A stretch of DNA of 64,000 nt, taken from the NCBI RefSeq assembly GCF_001583695.1, contig NZ_LOBC01000028.1:248001-312000 (forward strand), written 5' to 3'. This DNA is from Bacillus wiedmannii. GTDB lineage: Bacteria > Bacillota > Bacilli > Bacillales > Bacillaceae_G. Shown here piece by piece: positions 52,043-62,300 of the stretch. The position numbers and the translations under genes were made by a program. Under the pieces are notes generated by a model. The model made no database searches and was not told where the DNA came from. It saw only the letters and a program-made list of their open reading frames with translations. Positions within the stretch are counted from its first letter, which is position 1. Every line of letters starts with the position of its first letter.

Positions 52043-54982
52043 CTACTTATCCGTTAAATGCACATACCCTGGACGTGCCCACTTACGATTCACCTCAATA
52101 CCAGCTTGAGGATGACGTTTTTTGTTACGCGGGTTCGCTTTTGGCATCGGATTTGCGCCATCAACTTCTAGCACTTCCATACGCACTTTCGTCTGTTTAT
52201 AAGCAGGTGTGTTCGTACGTACGTCCACAGCAGGACCTGTTAAGAAATTAATTGCTGTTTCATTATCTGTAGAGTTCATCGGTAAATATAACTCATTCGC
52301 TTTTACACGGTCTGTTACAAGTGCACGTAATTTTAATGCTCCATAAGGAGAGACAAGACGAACTAATGAACCTGTTTTCACTCCACGTTCTTTTGCAAGT
52401 GCTGGAGAAATTTCAACAAATACACCAGGCACTTTCGTTTGAATACCTGTTGATTTATTTGTCATATTCCCTTCATGAAAATGCTCAAGCATACGCCCGT
52501 TATTAATGTGAAGATCAAACTCCGCTGGGAATTCAGCTGGACGTACCCAGTCAGCAATCGCAAAACGAGCTTTTTTATCCGGGAAGTTAAATCCATCTTG
52601 GAAAAGTAGTGGTGTATTCGCTCCATCAAAACTTCCCCAATGGAAACTATTCCATCCTTCAAGTACTTCATAGTTTGCTTGTGAAAATAGCGGTGATAAA
52701 CTTGCCATTTCAGCAAAAATTTCACTTGGATGACTATAACTCCAGTTTGCACCTAATTTATTCGCAACTTCTTGCACGATCCACCAGTCTGGCTTCGCAT
52801 CTCCAAGTGTAGGAAGAACTTGATATAGTCTTTGTACACGGCGTTCTGTATTTGTGAAAGTACCTTCTTTCTCAAGAGATGGCGCTGCCGGTAATACAAC
52901 ATCTGCATATTGAGCAGTTTTAGATAAGAAAACATCTTGTACAACGAAGAAATCAAGGCTCGATAACACTTCATGTACATGGTTCGCATTAGAGTCTACA
53001 AGAGCCATATCCTCTCCGACAAGATACATAGCTTTCATTTTCCCTTCGTCAATTGCGTGAAGCATTTCAATATTATTAAGACCTGGTTTACTATTAATTT
53101 TCACTCCGTAAGCCATTTCAAATTTCGCACGTTCCATATCGTTCGTAACGTGCTGATATCCTGGGAGCCATCCTGGTAAAGTACCCATATCACAAGCACC
53201 TTGTACATTATTATGACCTCGAAGTGGATATGCACCAGCACCTGGACGACGATAATTACCTGTTGCAAGAAGTAAGTTTGAAATCGCAGCGGAAGTATCA
53301 GATCCACCTGTATTTTGCGTTACTCCCATACCCCAAAGGATACATGTACCATCTGCATCACGAATCATTTCAGCCATTTGAATAAGTGTTTCTTTAGAAA
53401 TACCAGTCATTTCTTCTGCATATTCAAGTGTATATTCTTTCAGACTCTCTTTGAAATCTTCAAAGAAGTTTACATTCTCATCAATAAATCGTTGATCGTG
53501 CCAGCCTTGGTCAATCATATATTTCGTAACAGCCATTAACCATACTTGATCTGTTCCTTGTTTTGGACTAATAAAGACGTCTGAACGCTCTGCCATTTCT
53601 GTTTTACGAAGATCAGCCACAATTAATTTTTGTCCGTGTAATTTATGCGCACGTTTAATACGTGTAGCTAAAACAGGATGACCTTCTGTCGGATTACAAC
53701 CTACAATAATAACAAGACCGGATTTTGCAATATCTTTAATCGTTCCAGCATCTCCGCCCATACCAATTGTACGGAATAATCCGTCTGTCGCTGGCGATTG
53801 ACAATAACGTGAGCAGTTATCAATATTATTCGTTTCAAATACTTGTCGAGCTAACTTCTGAATTACATAATTGTCTTCATTCGTAATTTTAGATGAAGAA
53901 ATAAAACCGACAGCATCTTTACCGTATTCTTCTTTAATAGATCCTAATTTACTTGCAACTACATTTAGTGCTTCTTCCCATGTAGATTCAACAAACGTTC
54001 CATTTTTACGAATTAAAGGTTTTGTAATTCTTTCTTTAGAATTTACGAAATCCCAACCGAATTTTCCTTTTACACAAGTAGAAATTGCGTTAACTGGCGC
54101 ATCAGAAGAAGGCTGTACTTTAAGGATTTTACGCCCTTTCGTCCACACTTCAAATGAACAACCTACACCACAAAATGTACATACTGTTTTCGTTTTCTTC
54201 GTACGAGTATCACGCATGGCCGCTTCCACTTCTGATACCGCAAAAATGCCGCTATATCCAGGCTCAACTTCTTTAATTAAATCTACCATCGGTTCAAGAA
54301 TATCCGGTTTTAATCCCGTCATAAATCCAGCTTCACCGAGCATCGTTTTCTCCATTAAAGCGTTACAAGGACAAATGGTTACACATTGACCACAGCTCAC
54401 GCATGAAGAATCATTAATATTTACTCCTTCATCCCAAATAACTCGTGGGCGTTCCGCTTCCCAGTCTATCGATAACGTTTCATTTACTTGTAAGTTTTGA
54501 CACACCTCAACACATTGACCGCATGCAATACATTGATTAGGATCGTAGCGATAAAACGGATGCGTCATATCAACTTCACTTGCATCTACTTTTGGTTCAT
54601 AAGGATATTTTTGATGTTCAATTTCCATTAATTCTGCTGTATTATGCAGTTTACAGTTCCCATTGTTGTTGTCACATACTGTACAGTATAATAAATGATT
54701 TTCTAGTAACCGATCCATTGCCTCTGTTTGTGCTTCTTTGGCATGAGCAGAATTACGTTCAATGTTCATACCTTCTGTCACTACTGCCGAACAAGAGCGC
54801 ACTAACTTTCCGTCAACCTCTACAATACAAGTGTCACATGTTTGAATAGGATCTACTTCTGGCACGTAACAAATTTGCGGATGTTCAATCCCGTTCTCAT
54901 TAATAACACCCAATATCGTTGAACCAGGCTCCGCTGTATACTTTTTTCCGTCAATTGTAATATGAACCATGTTGTTATTCAT
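52043..54982 (-). CDS. fdhA: Formate dehydrogenase alpha subunit (YrhE-like), NuoG-type
   Basis: A 979-residue molybdoenzyme. Residues 1-80 form a [2Fe-2S] ferredoxin domain (CDTCIVEVDGKLVRSC), then a His/Cys site (CTVCDNNNGNCKLH), two [4Fe-4S] clusters (CIACGQCVEVC and CVSCGQCVTICPC), then the catalytic part with CTFCGVGCSFEVW (another [4Fe-4S]) and the Mo-bis-MGD domains. The Mo ligand is a Cys in NCSRYCQSPAT; there is no selenocysteine codon. It oxidises formate to CO2, passing electrons to an unknown partner (no NADH-type subunits nearby). ATG 54982 follows GGGGGAAAGACC; the frame stays open 53 codons further upstream, through the leader hairpin. Confidence 0.92.
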   Translation of the reverse strand: MNNNMVHITIDGKKYTAEPGSTILGVINENGIEHPQICYVPEVDPIQTCDTCIVEVDGKLVRSCSAVVTEGMNIERNSAHAKEAQTEAMDRLLENHLLYCTVCDNNNGNCKLHNTAELMEIEHQKYPYEPKVDASEVDMTHPFYRYDPNQCIACGQCVEVCQNLQVNETLSIDWEAERPRVIWDEGVNINDSSCVSCGQCVTICPCNALMEKTMLGEAGFMTGLKPDILEPMVDLIKEVEPGYSGIFAVSEVEAAMRDTRTKKTKTVCTFCGVGCSFEVWTKGRKILKVQPSSDAPVNAISTCVKGKFGWDFVNSKERITKPLIRKNGTFVESTWEEALNVVASKLGSIKEEYGKDAVGFISSSKITNEDNYVIQKLARQVFETNNIDNCSRYCQSPATDGLFRTIGMGGDAGTIKDIAKSGLVIIVGCNPTEGHPVLATRIKRAHKLHGQKLIVADLRKTEMAERSDVFISPKQGTDQVWLMAVTKYMIDQGWHDQRFIDENVNFFEDFKESLKEYTLEYAEEMTGISKETLIQMAEMIRDADGTCILWGMGVTQNTGGSDTSAAISNLLLATGNYRRPGAGAYPLRGHNNVQGACDMGTLPGWLPGYQHVTNDMERAKFEMAYGVKINSKPGLNNIEMLHAIDEGKMKAMYLVGEDMALVDSNANHVHEVLSSLDFFVVQDVFLSKTAQYADVVLPAAPSLEKEGTFTNTERRVQRLYQVLPTLGDAKPDWWIVQEVANKLGANWSYSHPSEIFAEMASLSPLFSQANYEVLEGWNSFHWGSFDGANTPLLFQDGFNFPDKKARFAIADWVRPAEFPAEFDLHINNGRMLEHFHEGNMTNKSTGIQTKVPGVFVEISPALAKERGVKTGSLVRLVSPYGALKLRALVTDRVKANELYLPMNSTDNETAINFLTGPAVDVRTNTPAYKQTKVRMEVLEVDGANPMPKANPRNKKRHPQAGIEVNRKWARPGYVHLTDK

Positions 54983-55004
54983 GGTCTTTCCCCCTTTTTG
55001 AGAA

Positions 55005-55067
55005 TAAAAAAACTCCACCACGAAAATATACGCACCACATTTCGGCACGTTATTATCATGGTGGAGT
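55005..55067 (-). terminator. Terminator-like hairpin in the fdhA leader (putative attenuator)
   Basis: Minus strand ACTCCACCA (55059-55067) pairs with TGGTGGAGT (55012-55020 region), enclosing an inner stem ACGTGCC/GGTGCGT, and is followed by seven T. It lies between the promoter at 55168-55196 and the fdhA start at 54982, with no other gene in between that it could terminate. Confidence 0.75.
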
Positions 55068-55167
55068 AGTTTATTAGCACATCTTGCTAAAATACCAATC
55101 CATTTATTCATAAATAAAACGATAGATTCATAACAGATCATATCACGATTCCATCTTTAACACTGTA

Positions 55168-55196
55168 ATTATAGCGTTAAAGCTAAAAATATACAA
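55168..55196 (-). promoter_or_regulatory. Sigma-A-type promoter for the formate dehydrogenase operon
   Basis: TTGTAT (55191-55196, minus strand) and TATAAT (55168-55173) are separated by exactly 17 bp. Predicted start near 55161 gives a leader of about 180 nt. Confidence 0.7.
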
Positions 55197-55278
55197 TATA
55201 AAATTTAAACTACGCATATGTCCGCATGGAACTATCCATAATAACCCATATAAAACATAACAAGGAGTAAGCGAACAA

Positions 55279-56817
55279 ATGGGGTCTTTTAATAAATGGA
55301 TACGTGGTGAAAACTCATTCTCTGCACAAGAACAAGCTGATCACCTTTTAAATAAATCTATCTCTTCCTCTCTTTCCCTTAATCTAAAGCACTTGTCCAA
55401 ACTCTTTAGCGGTATTCCAGAATTAATTACACGTACTTTTCCGTTAAAAAACGGAAAAGTAGCTGCAATTATATATATGGAAGGACTTGTAGACAAAACT
55501 GTTATTAACATTGATATTCTTCGCCCTCTCCTATTTAAAGAGTGGAATGAAGATAATTGTTGGGAATCCTCAGTTACAGTCGGGAATATAAAGAAAGTTC
55601 AGCAGTGGTCAGACATTGAACAGTCCCTTTTACATGGTAAAAGCATTTTATTTATAAATGGACAACTTACAGCGTTAGAACTAGATACGCAATCGGCGCC
55701 AAAAAGAAGTATTGAAGAACCTACAACAGAAACTGCCATAAAAAGCTCACACGAAGGATTTAATGAAGTAGCGAGCGACAGTCTTGCACTTATTCGTCGA
55801 TATATTCCAAATCGCGAATTGAAAGTGAAGGAATTCACTGTTGGTGAACGAGCTACTTCAAAGGTTTTTTTGCTGTACTTAGCAGACGTTGCAAACGAAG
55901 ACGTTGTACAAGAAATGGCATGCCGCATCGAATCAATCAAAGTGGATGCCATTATTACTACCGGAGAATTAGAAGGGTTTGTTGAAGATAATTCCTATAC
56001 TCTCTTTCCGCAATTATCAATAACCGAACGCCCTGATACAACGGCCCATCACATTTTGGATGGACGAATTGCTGTTATTGTAGACCGCTCACCCGGCGTA
56101 TTAATTGGACCTATGACCTTTTCATCTTTTTTTCAGACGATAGATGATTACAGCTTCCGGCCAATGATTCCATCTTTCATACGACTACTTCGTTTTACCG
56201 GACTATTTATTGCAATATTTGCTCCAGCTCTTTATATTGCTATGATTTCCTTTCATTATGAAGTGATTCCACTTAAATTATTGTTAACAATTGGAGAATC
56301 TCGAGCTAAAATTCCTTTCCCCCCTATATTAGAAGCACTTTTGATGGAACTAGTACTTGAAATGCTCCGCGAAGCTGCGGTTCGGCTTCCTGGTCCCGTT
56401 GGACAAACGATTGGCGTCGTAGGAGGGATTGTCATTGGACAAGCTGCTGTCCAAGCAGGAATAGTAAGTAATGTTATGGTTATCGTCGTATCTATTACTG
56501 CAGTCGCTTCTTTTATCATCCCTAACATGGAAATGTCAGCAGGAATTCGGCTTCTTCGCTTTCCAATGATGATAACCGCTTCTTTGTTTGGGGTCATTGG
56601 AATTATGGTCGGGATGGCAGTTATCATCATCCATATTCTTTCTATGGAATCACTTGGTGTTCCTTATGGTAGTCCTTTTTCTCCGTCATTTGCTTCGGAT
56701 TTAAAAGACATTCTTGTACGTTTACCATGGAAACTAATGAAGAAACGACCACTATCCCTTAACTTAAAACAAGAGAATCGACAACGCGATATAGAAGAAA
56801 CGGAGGAAGATAAGTGA
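55279..56817 (+). CDS. Spore germinant receptor subunit A (GerA family)
   Basis: A 512-residue protein. The N-terminal ~300 residues are hydrophilic, with the GerAA-type segments DSLALIRRYIPNRELKVKEF, LEGFVEDNSYTLFPQ and DGRIAVIVDRSPGVLIGP; the C-terminal part has five or so membrane spans, ending in a cytoplasmic basic tail. GerA-type A subunits sit in the spore inner membrane and, with B and C, form the receptor for nutrients such as amino acids or nucleosides. Which B. cereus ger operon this is cannot be told. The product overlaps the B gene by four bases. Expression in the forespore is expected for this family. Confidence 0.92.
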   Translation: MGSFNKWIRGENSFSAQEQADHLLNKSISSSLSLNLKHLSKLFSGIPELITRTFPLKNGKVAAIIYMEGLVDKTVINIDILRPLLFKEWNEDNCWESSVTVGNIKKVQQWSDIEQSLLHGKSILFINGQLTALELDTQSAPKRSIEEPTTETAIKSSHEGFNEVASDSLALIRRYIPNRELKVKEFTVGERATSKVFLLYLADVANEDVVQEMACRIESIKVDAIITTGELEGFVEDNSYTLFPQLSITERPDTTAHHILDGRIAVIVDRSPGVLIGPMTFSSFFQTIDDYSFRPMIPSFIRLLRFTGLFIAIFAPALYIAMISFHYEVIPLKLLLTIGESRAKIPFPPILEALLMELVLEMLREAAVRLPGPVGQTIGVVGGIVIGQAAVQAGIVSNVMVIVVSITAVASFIIPNMEMSAGIRLLRFPMMITASLFGVIGIMVGMAVIIIHILSMESLGVPYGSPFSPSFASDLKDILVRLPWKLMKKRPLSLNLKQENRQRDIEETEEDK

Positions 56818-57911
56818 CAAAGCGTGCAAAGAGGGAGATTAGTTTATTTCAATACATTTTAACGATTAGTGGTGTTCAAGTAGGGTTCGGTGTACTTACA
56901 CTGCCACGTGAAGTTGCGCAAGGGGCGAATACAGATGGCTGGATGTCTATTATAATAGGATGCGCTATTACTACTTTAGTCAGTCTATGTATTGTAAAAA
57001 TTATGGAAAAACATCCCGGGTATACTTTACTTGATGTGCTAACTCGTTATCTTGGGAAGTGGCTAGGAAGAGTAGGAATGATTTTTTGGATTTTATATGC
57101 TGTTCTTGCAGCTGTATCCTTAATTTTTTCCCTCTTATACGTTATTCACATTTGGATTTTACCTAGATCTCCAATGTTTTTAATCATGATGTTATTATCT
57201 ATCCCAATGGTTATGCTCGCATGTAAAGGTGTTCTTATTATTAGCCGCTATGCTGTTTTTACTGTCTTATTTACACTCTGGATGCCATTGCTATTATTTA
57301 TCCCACTTAAAGACGGGCATTGGGTTTATCTGCTTCCTCTCCTTAAAGAGGGATGGCTACCAGTTTTCAACACAGTAAAATCAACTATTATTGCCTTTCT
57401 CGGATTTGAGTTTGCATTTGTCCTTTATCCTTATCTCAGTAATAAATCATCTGCAAAAAAAGGAATCGTTATTGCAAATATGATTACTTTATTCGTTTAC
57501 CTGCAAGTTACGTTCGTTTCTTTCGTTTATTTTAGCCCAGATGGTATAACTAAGTTTTTATGGCCCACTCTCTCTCTTGTTACACCATTTCACTTTTCAT
57601 TTCTGGAACGGTTTGAAATTATCTTTTTGTCATTTTATCTCTTCATTATTTTTGATTCTTGCATTCCTTATATTTTTACTGCCTCAGATGGAATCAATCA
57701 GTTACTTAACAAAAAAGGGAGTTCATTACCTATTTGGTTTTTATTATTCGGGTGTGTTTTCGTTTTATTTTTTTATATCCCATCCTCGTATCAAATAAGT
57801 GCATTGCGGGAATTTTGGGGAACTGCAAGTTATTTTATCGTTTTTCTATTCCCAGTCGTATTTCTCTTATACATGACACTTTATCAGCATTGGAAAAGGA
57901 GAAAAATTTAA
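56814..57911 (+). CDS. Spore germinant receptor subunit B (GerAB family permease)
   Basis: A 365-residue protein with ten membrane spans, of the amino acid-polyamine-organocation type spore permease. ISGVQVGFGVLTLPREVA and HPGYTLLDVLTRYLGKWLG are typical. In the family, B subunits bind the germinant. GTG 56814 overlaps the stop of gene A (GTGA), with CGGAGGAAG before it. Directly followed by gene C without a gap, so the three form one operon. Confidence 0.92.
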   Translation: MTKRAKREISLFQYILTISGVQVGFGVLTLPREVAQGANTDGWMSIIIGCAITTLVSLCIVKIMEKHPGYTLLDVLTRYLGKWLGRVGMIFWILYAVLAAVSLIFSLLYVIHIWILPRSPMFLIMMLLSIPMVMLACKGVLIISRYAVFTVLFTLWMPLLLFIPLKDGHWVYLLPLLKEGWLPVFNTVKSTIIAFLGFEFAFVLYPYLSNKSSAKKGIVIANMITLFVYLQVTFVSFVYFSPDGITKFLWPTLSLVTPFHFSFLERFEIIFLSFYLFIIFDSCIPYIFTASDGINQLLNKKGSSLPIWFLLFGCVFVLFFYIPSSYQISALREFWGTASYFIVFLFPVVFLLYMTLYQHWKRRKI

Positions 57912-59048
57912 ATGAGACGCTTTATTTTCACTATATTTTGCTTTCTCATAACCTTTTTAACAGGATGTGGAGGAGATCGGCTCGACTTAGAAAAACAATC
58001 CATTTCATTAATTTACGGGTTTGATGCAAAAGCAAAAGGAAAATTAATTGTATACCACGTAAACCCTATTTTTAATGAAGATGTGGAGAAAAAATACGAA
58101 ACTCATGAAGCGACAGTACATACCCCTCGAGAAGCAAAAGCAACATTTAATAGTTCAAGTAGCGGTTTAGTATCTACAGAAAAGTTACAACTCATTTTAT
58201 TTAGTACGAAATTTTTAAAACAAGAAGGAGCTATGCCTTACCTTGATGTTTGGTATCGCGACCCTAAAAATACTGGAAATATGCGCATGGTTGCAGTAGA
58301 CGGTCCAATCTCTTCAGTTATATATAATAATTTTAAAGATAAGCCTGCACTTCCTGAATATTTAACAGATTTAATTAATGCGAACAAACTATACAATCGA
58401 ACCGCGTTTACGACATTCCATGAATTCCATAGGCAAACTTTTAATAAAGGTATAACACCTGCTATCTCAGAAATAAAAAAAGGTAAAAAAGATATTCTCG
58501 TTACCGGCTCTGCATTATTAACTTCTCGCGGAATCTATAAAATGTCTTTAAATCGATATGAAAGTGCCCTTCTTCTTCTATTACAAAAGAAAGCGAATAT
58601 ACCCGTTTCACTTACACTGAAAATCCCTTCTCATTCAGTTGAAAGTAATAGTCATCTAAAAGATACAGACGGCGACGACTTCGTAACAATAAATGTTCTT
58701 AGCATGAATCGTGACATTCACACAGGCTATAGCGATAACCGTTTCAAATTTAATATTGCAATGAATTTTAAAGTTTCCGTATCTGAACTTACATTCAACA
58801 TGGATATAGACAAAGGTAGAAAGAAATTAACTTCACTTATTACAAAACAACTAAACAAAGATTTAAACGATTTAATCCACAAAATTCAAAAACAGCAACT
58901 TGATCCATTCGGGTTTGGTGATTATGCGAGAGCATTTCAATATAAAGAATGGAAAACGGTTGAAGACGATTGGCCGAGTGCCTTTTCAAAGTCTAATGTG
59001 AAAGTAGCACCTACTATTAAAATTTTAGAGAACGGGATTATTAAATAA
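57912..59048 (+). CDS. Spore germinant receptor subunit C (GerAC lipoprotein)
   Basis: A 378-residue lipoprotein: signal with FLITFLTGC lipobox, then GerAC-type domains (GFDAKAKGKLIVYHVNP; VDGPISSVIYNN; KMSLNRYESALLLLLQKKA). GerAC is anchored to the spore inner membrane by diacylglycerol and is needed for receptor function. The ATG is directly after the B stop (TAAATG), with AAAAGGAG upstream inside gene B. Ends in a strong terminator. Confidence 0.92.
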   Translation: MRRFIFTIFCFLITFLTGCGGDRLDLEKQSISLIYGFDAKAKGKLIVYHVNPIFNEDVEKKYETHEATVHTPREAKATFNSSSSGLVSTEKLQLILFSTKFLKQEGAMPYLDVWYRDPKNTGNMRMVAVDGPISSVIYNNFKDKPALPEYLTDLINANKLYNRTAFTTFHEFHRQTFNKGITPAISEIKKGKKDILVTGSALLTSRGIYKMSLNRYESALLLLLQKKANIPVSLTLKIPSHSVESNSHLKDTDGDDFVTINVLSMNRDIHTGYSDNRFKFNIAMNFKVSVSELTFNMDIDKGRKKLTSLITKQLNKDLNDLIHKIQKQQLDPFGFGDYARAFQYKEWKTVEDDWPSAFSKSNVKVAPTIKILENGIIK

Positions 59049-59049
59049 A

Positions 59050-59097
59050 AAAAACACGCTACTTGCTCTTATACGTGTAAAGAGTAAGTAGCGTGTT
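59050..59097. terminator. Strong bidirectional terminator
   Basis: AACACGCTACTTGCTCTT and its partner AAGAGTAAGTAGCGTGTT pair with one imperfection, between the ger operon (+) and the tubulin-like operon (-). Confidence 0.88.
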
Positions 59098-59127
59098 ATC
59101 ATTTTTATTTTGAAGCTTCCTATACAG

Positions 59128-59262
59128 TTACGCTTCTGTTTCTGGTTCTTCGTTTTCCGCCTGTTCCAATCTTTGCTGCTCCGCAAGTTCGGCTGAAATC
59201 ATTCCATAATAAATTTCTGGATACAATCCAAATATTTGATATACACTTCCTAAAAACGGCAT
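59128..59262 (-). CDS. Small acidic protein (44 aa) of the tubulin-like operon
   Basis: ATG 59262 to TAA 59128. The 44 residues begin MPFLGSVYQIFGLYPEIYYG (a hydrophobic, aromatic amphipathic stretch) and end in an acidic helix (EQQRLEQAENEEPETEA). GAGGG lies six bases before ATG. It begins 57 bp after the tubulin-like gene and is followed by the operon terminator. A competing longer frame (59120-59320) has a poor composition and no ribosome binding site. It may be a membrane-associating adaptor for the tubulin-like protein; this is inference. Confidence 0.65.
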   Translation of the reverse strand: MPFLGSVYQIFGLYPEIYYGMISAELAEQQRLEQAENEEPETEA

Positions 59263-59319
59263 CGGAATCCCTCTTTTCTAAAGTTGTATTGCCACTTTTA
59301 AGGATTCCCTTTTCATTCA

Positions 59320-62300
59320 TTATACATTCGTTTTTGGCGTTTCTTCTTCATCATGAACGCTTAATAAATTTTGCCACTTTTTATAAGGAGCACTATTTGG
59401 ATCTACATAACCTTTCGCGTACGAACGATCCCACAATTGTTTAATAAACATTTCTTTCTCTTTCTTTGCAACCATATCGGCACCTGTACCGTAATAGTTT
59501 TGGAAATATAACTCAATTTCGTCAAGGAATAATCTTAATAATTCATCAGAAGTTTCTTCTAACGTTGGATCATATTTTGCTTCACGGTCATACATTAAAA
59601 TCATATCTAAAATATTATGGACATGCTCTTTACGAAGCCATCTAATATCTTGAGCACCTAATACGAACGGATGTGTATATAAATGTCCGCCCTGTATCAT
59701 AGCTTTTTCTTGTTCTTCTTCAAATCTGGACAAGATGTTTTCATAAATAAACGGATTATGAAGCAATGCTCTGTGTAATTTGTAACTTTCACTTGAAATA
59801 TTTTTTCCCATCGACTGAATTAAGAAGCTACGTCCAACACCGTTATATTGATACACGAACTGGCCATCAACAGCAACTAAACTAATCCAACGATACATAT
59901 ACGCGTATAGAAGAGCGCGATTACATTTATCGTAATCTAACTTCGTTTGCGTTGCATTTAAGTCTGGCATGAAGGCTGGCAAGTGCCAATATTTATCTAA
60001 ATGCGGCGTTAAACTAGATTTTTTACTATTCAACTTGTTCACACGGCGATAGTAAGACTGAAAATAATCACCTTTATCATTCATAAATCCATTTGCAATA
60101 TGTCCAGACGACAGCTTAGGAAAGTCTTGTAGTGATAAACCGTAATGCGCACGATAACAAATGACTTCAAATGGCGAAAAATCTTCATGTACTGTATCTT
60201 TTTCTTTAAACATTTCTTGAATTAATTCCTCTTGCAATTCTTTCTTTAAAGATGGATGTATACCCCAATATTGTAATTCCCTATGATGGGAAACTTTCGG
60301 AACGAATGGACTTGCTAAATGGAACAAGTCTTCAATTTTTTCACGGACGTATTCATCACGATCACGCTTCTTATAATCCGCCTCTTTTCGTAACGCCTCA
60401 ACGATATTCAGCTCTAATTTATCACGATAGCGTATTTGTAATTCATCGTAGCAATAACTTAGTATGTGCTCACGATAAAAGTCTTCTACCTTTTTCGATT
60501 GAATCTCTTCTGTTTTCGCATCCCGGCAATATTCCCCGTATAAACTCATATAAATTTCCGCAGATATATCTTTCGGTAATACTCCTAAATTCAAATGTTG
60601 CTGCATATCTTGCCATATCTTTTCTTGCAACTTCTCTTCAGCTAATACGTATACATTCGTTGGGTTTGTTTTCCCTTCAAATTCCTTGCTTCGTTTTTGA
60701 ATTTCAAACAATAAATTTTCACGCGTTTCATGTAAATTATCAAAAAACCTTTCCCAATATTGAATCATTTTATTAACTGCTTGATAAAGCGATTGATAAA
60801 CGAGTTCTAATAGCATTTCTTTACGATACTCGTTTAATTTGTGTACGTACTGCGTTACAATATCTTCAAATTCTTTTTTAAACAAACGCTGCTGATTATT
60901 CATCATTTTCCCAAACCAGCCTTGTTGCTGCGCGATTTCTACTCGGCGCACAGCTGTTACCGTTCCATCAATATTACTCACATTAAATTTCTTATCGTAG
61001 TTTTGAATTAAATTACGCTTTTGTTCATTATTTTCATGTAGTCGATTCATTTTTTCGACTAACTGCTTTCGAATTTCATACAACATAAAACGAGCTGATA
61101 CTGGATGAACAGGATCTGTTTTCTTTAAAAACCATGTATTTAATTGATAGGACTGTCCCTCAGAACCACTTGGTGAAAAACGGTCTGATTCAATCATGTC
61201 ATATAAAAGTGTCGTTACATGTTCATGTACACGGCTCGGAATCGCATACGCATATAAACGAACTGCATGATCCACCCTTGCTACTTCACCTTTCATTTGT
61301 TCCATCATTTTCAGTTTCGCAGCTGAAATTTTACACTCATGCTGTAGACGATTTAATTCCTCGTCTTTTTGCACCGTACGCTGTACATAGCTTTCTACAG
61401 CCTCTAAAAACAGTTTAGATTTCGCAACACCAACCTTACCACCTTCTGCTCCTTCACGCGTTTCATTGTACATTTGTCTATAGAAAATATGAGCCTGTTC
61501 TGGGCGAGTAGCAAGATGTTCTAAGTCTTCTAAATAACTTTTCCCACGCTCTGGCTTTTCACGCTGCATCCCGCGTTTGACGTCTTGGTCATATCTTTGC
61601 TTCTTCTCTTGAAACAGTTGATCTAAATGAAGCCACGATTCATCTAAACCTTGCACGGCCCATTTTAAGGCGCAATATTTTAACACGTGCTCATATGGAT
61701 AAATAATCTTTGCCGTTCCTGCCCCGCAATATCGCCCTTTCCCGCTTGATTCTGCTAATTGCTGAATTTGATTATCTTCCTGCGCAAAATGATTTGCAGA
61801 CATCGGACTAAATAACTGTAAATAAATCGTATTTGCCATTTGCTCCATATAATCTGATAAATTATGCAGATGGTGTCCATGTAAATTTTCGTAATCGTAT
61901 AAGAAACAATAATTGTACGGTAAATGGTGTTGTTTAATCGTATGATTCGTTCTTCCGTCTTCATCTACTTGATCAGGTCGATATTCTAATTCAATCGTCA
62001 CTCCGCCACGTTTTGATAATTCTCCAGTAGAACCGAGTGTAATGGCATGTAATTCTTTTAACGATGCATAACCATTTGCTTGCACCGTTTCAAACTCTTT
62101 CGCACTAACCGTTCTCGTCTTCACCAACACATCCGGCATTAGAAACGCACCACGTATTAAAATGTTATGATGCTGCAGTTTTTTTCGAAGCATTTCACGT
62201 AAATATAATGCAATTTGCAGAAACATCCCTGAGCCTGTTCCGCCCGCTAGTGATGTTACGATAATGACACGCACACCATATTCCGTTTGATCACTTGTAA

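Larger units (their letters stand above)
54983..55278. other. Divergent regulatory region fdhA / germination operon
   Basis: Nearly 300 bp without a conventional gene. It contains the fdhA promoter (55168-55196), the leader hairpin with T-run (55005-55067), and AAGGAG at 55262-55267 for the plus-strand germination gene. No clear sigma-G promoter for the ger genes could be placed. Confidence 0.6.

Noticed and set aside
52043-54982. Selenocysteine in formate dehydrogenase
   Set aside because: The active-site position is an ordinary Cys codon (RYCQSP) and no in-frame TGA or SECIS-like context is present.
54982-55170. Known molybdenum-cofactor riboswitch upstream of fdhA
   Set aside because: The leader is short and shows essentially one long hairpin; the multi-helix Moco motif could not be recognised by eye. 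An Rfam scan would settle it.
59120-59320. 66-residue frame after the tubulin-like gene
   Set aside because: Starts on the tubulin-like gene's stop with no ribosome site and an unlikely Arg/Thr-rich end; the overlapping 44-residue frame is better supported.
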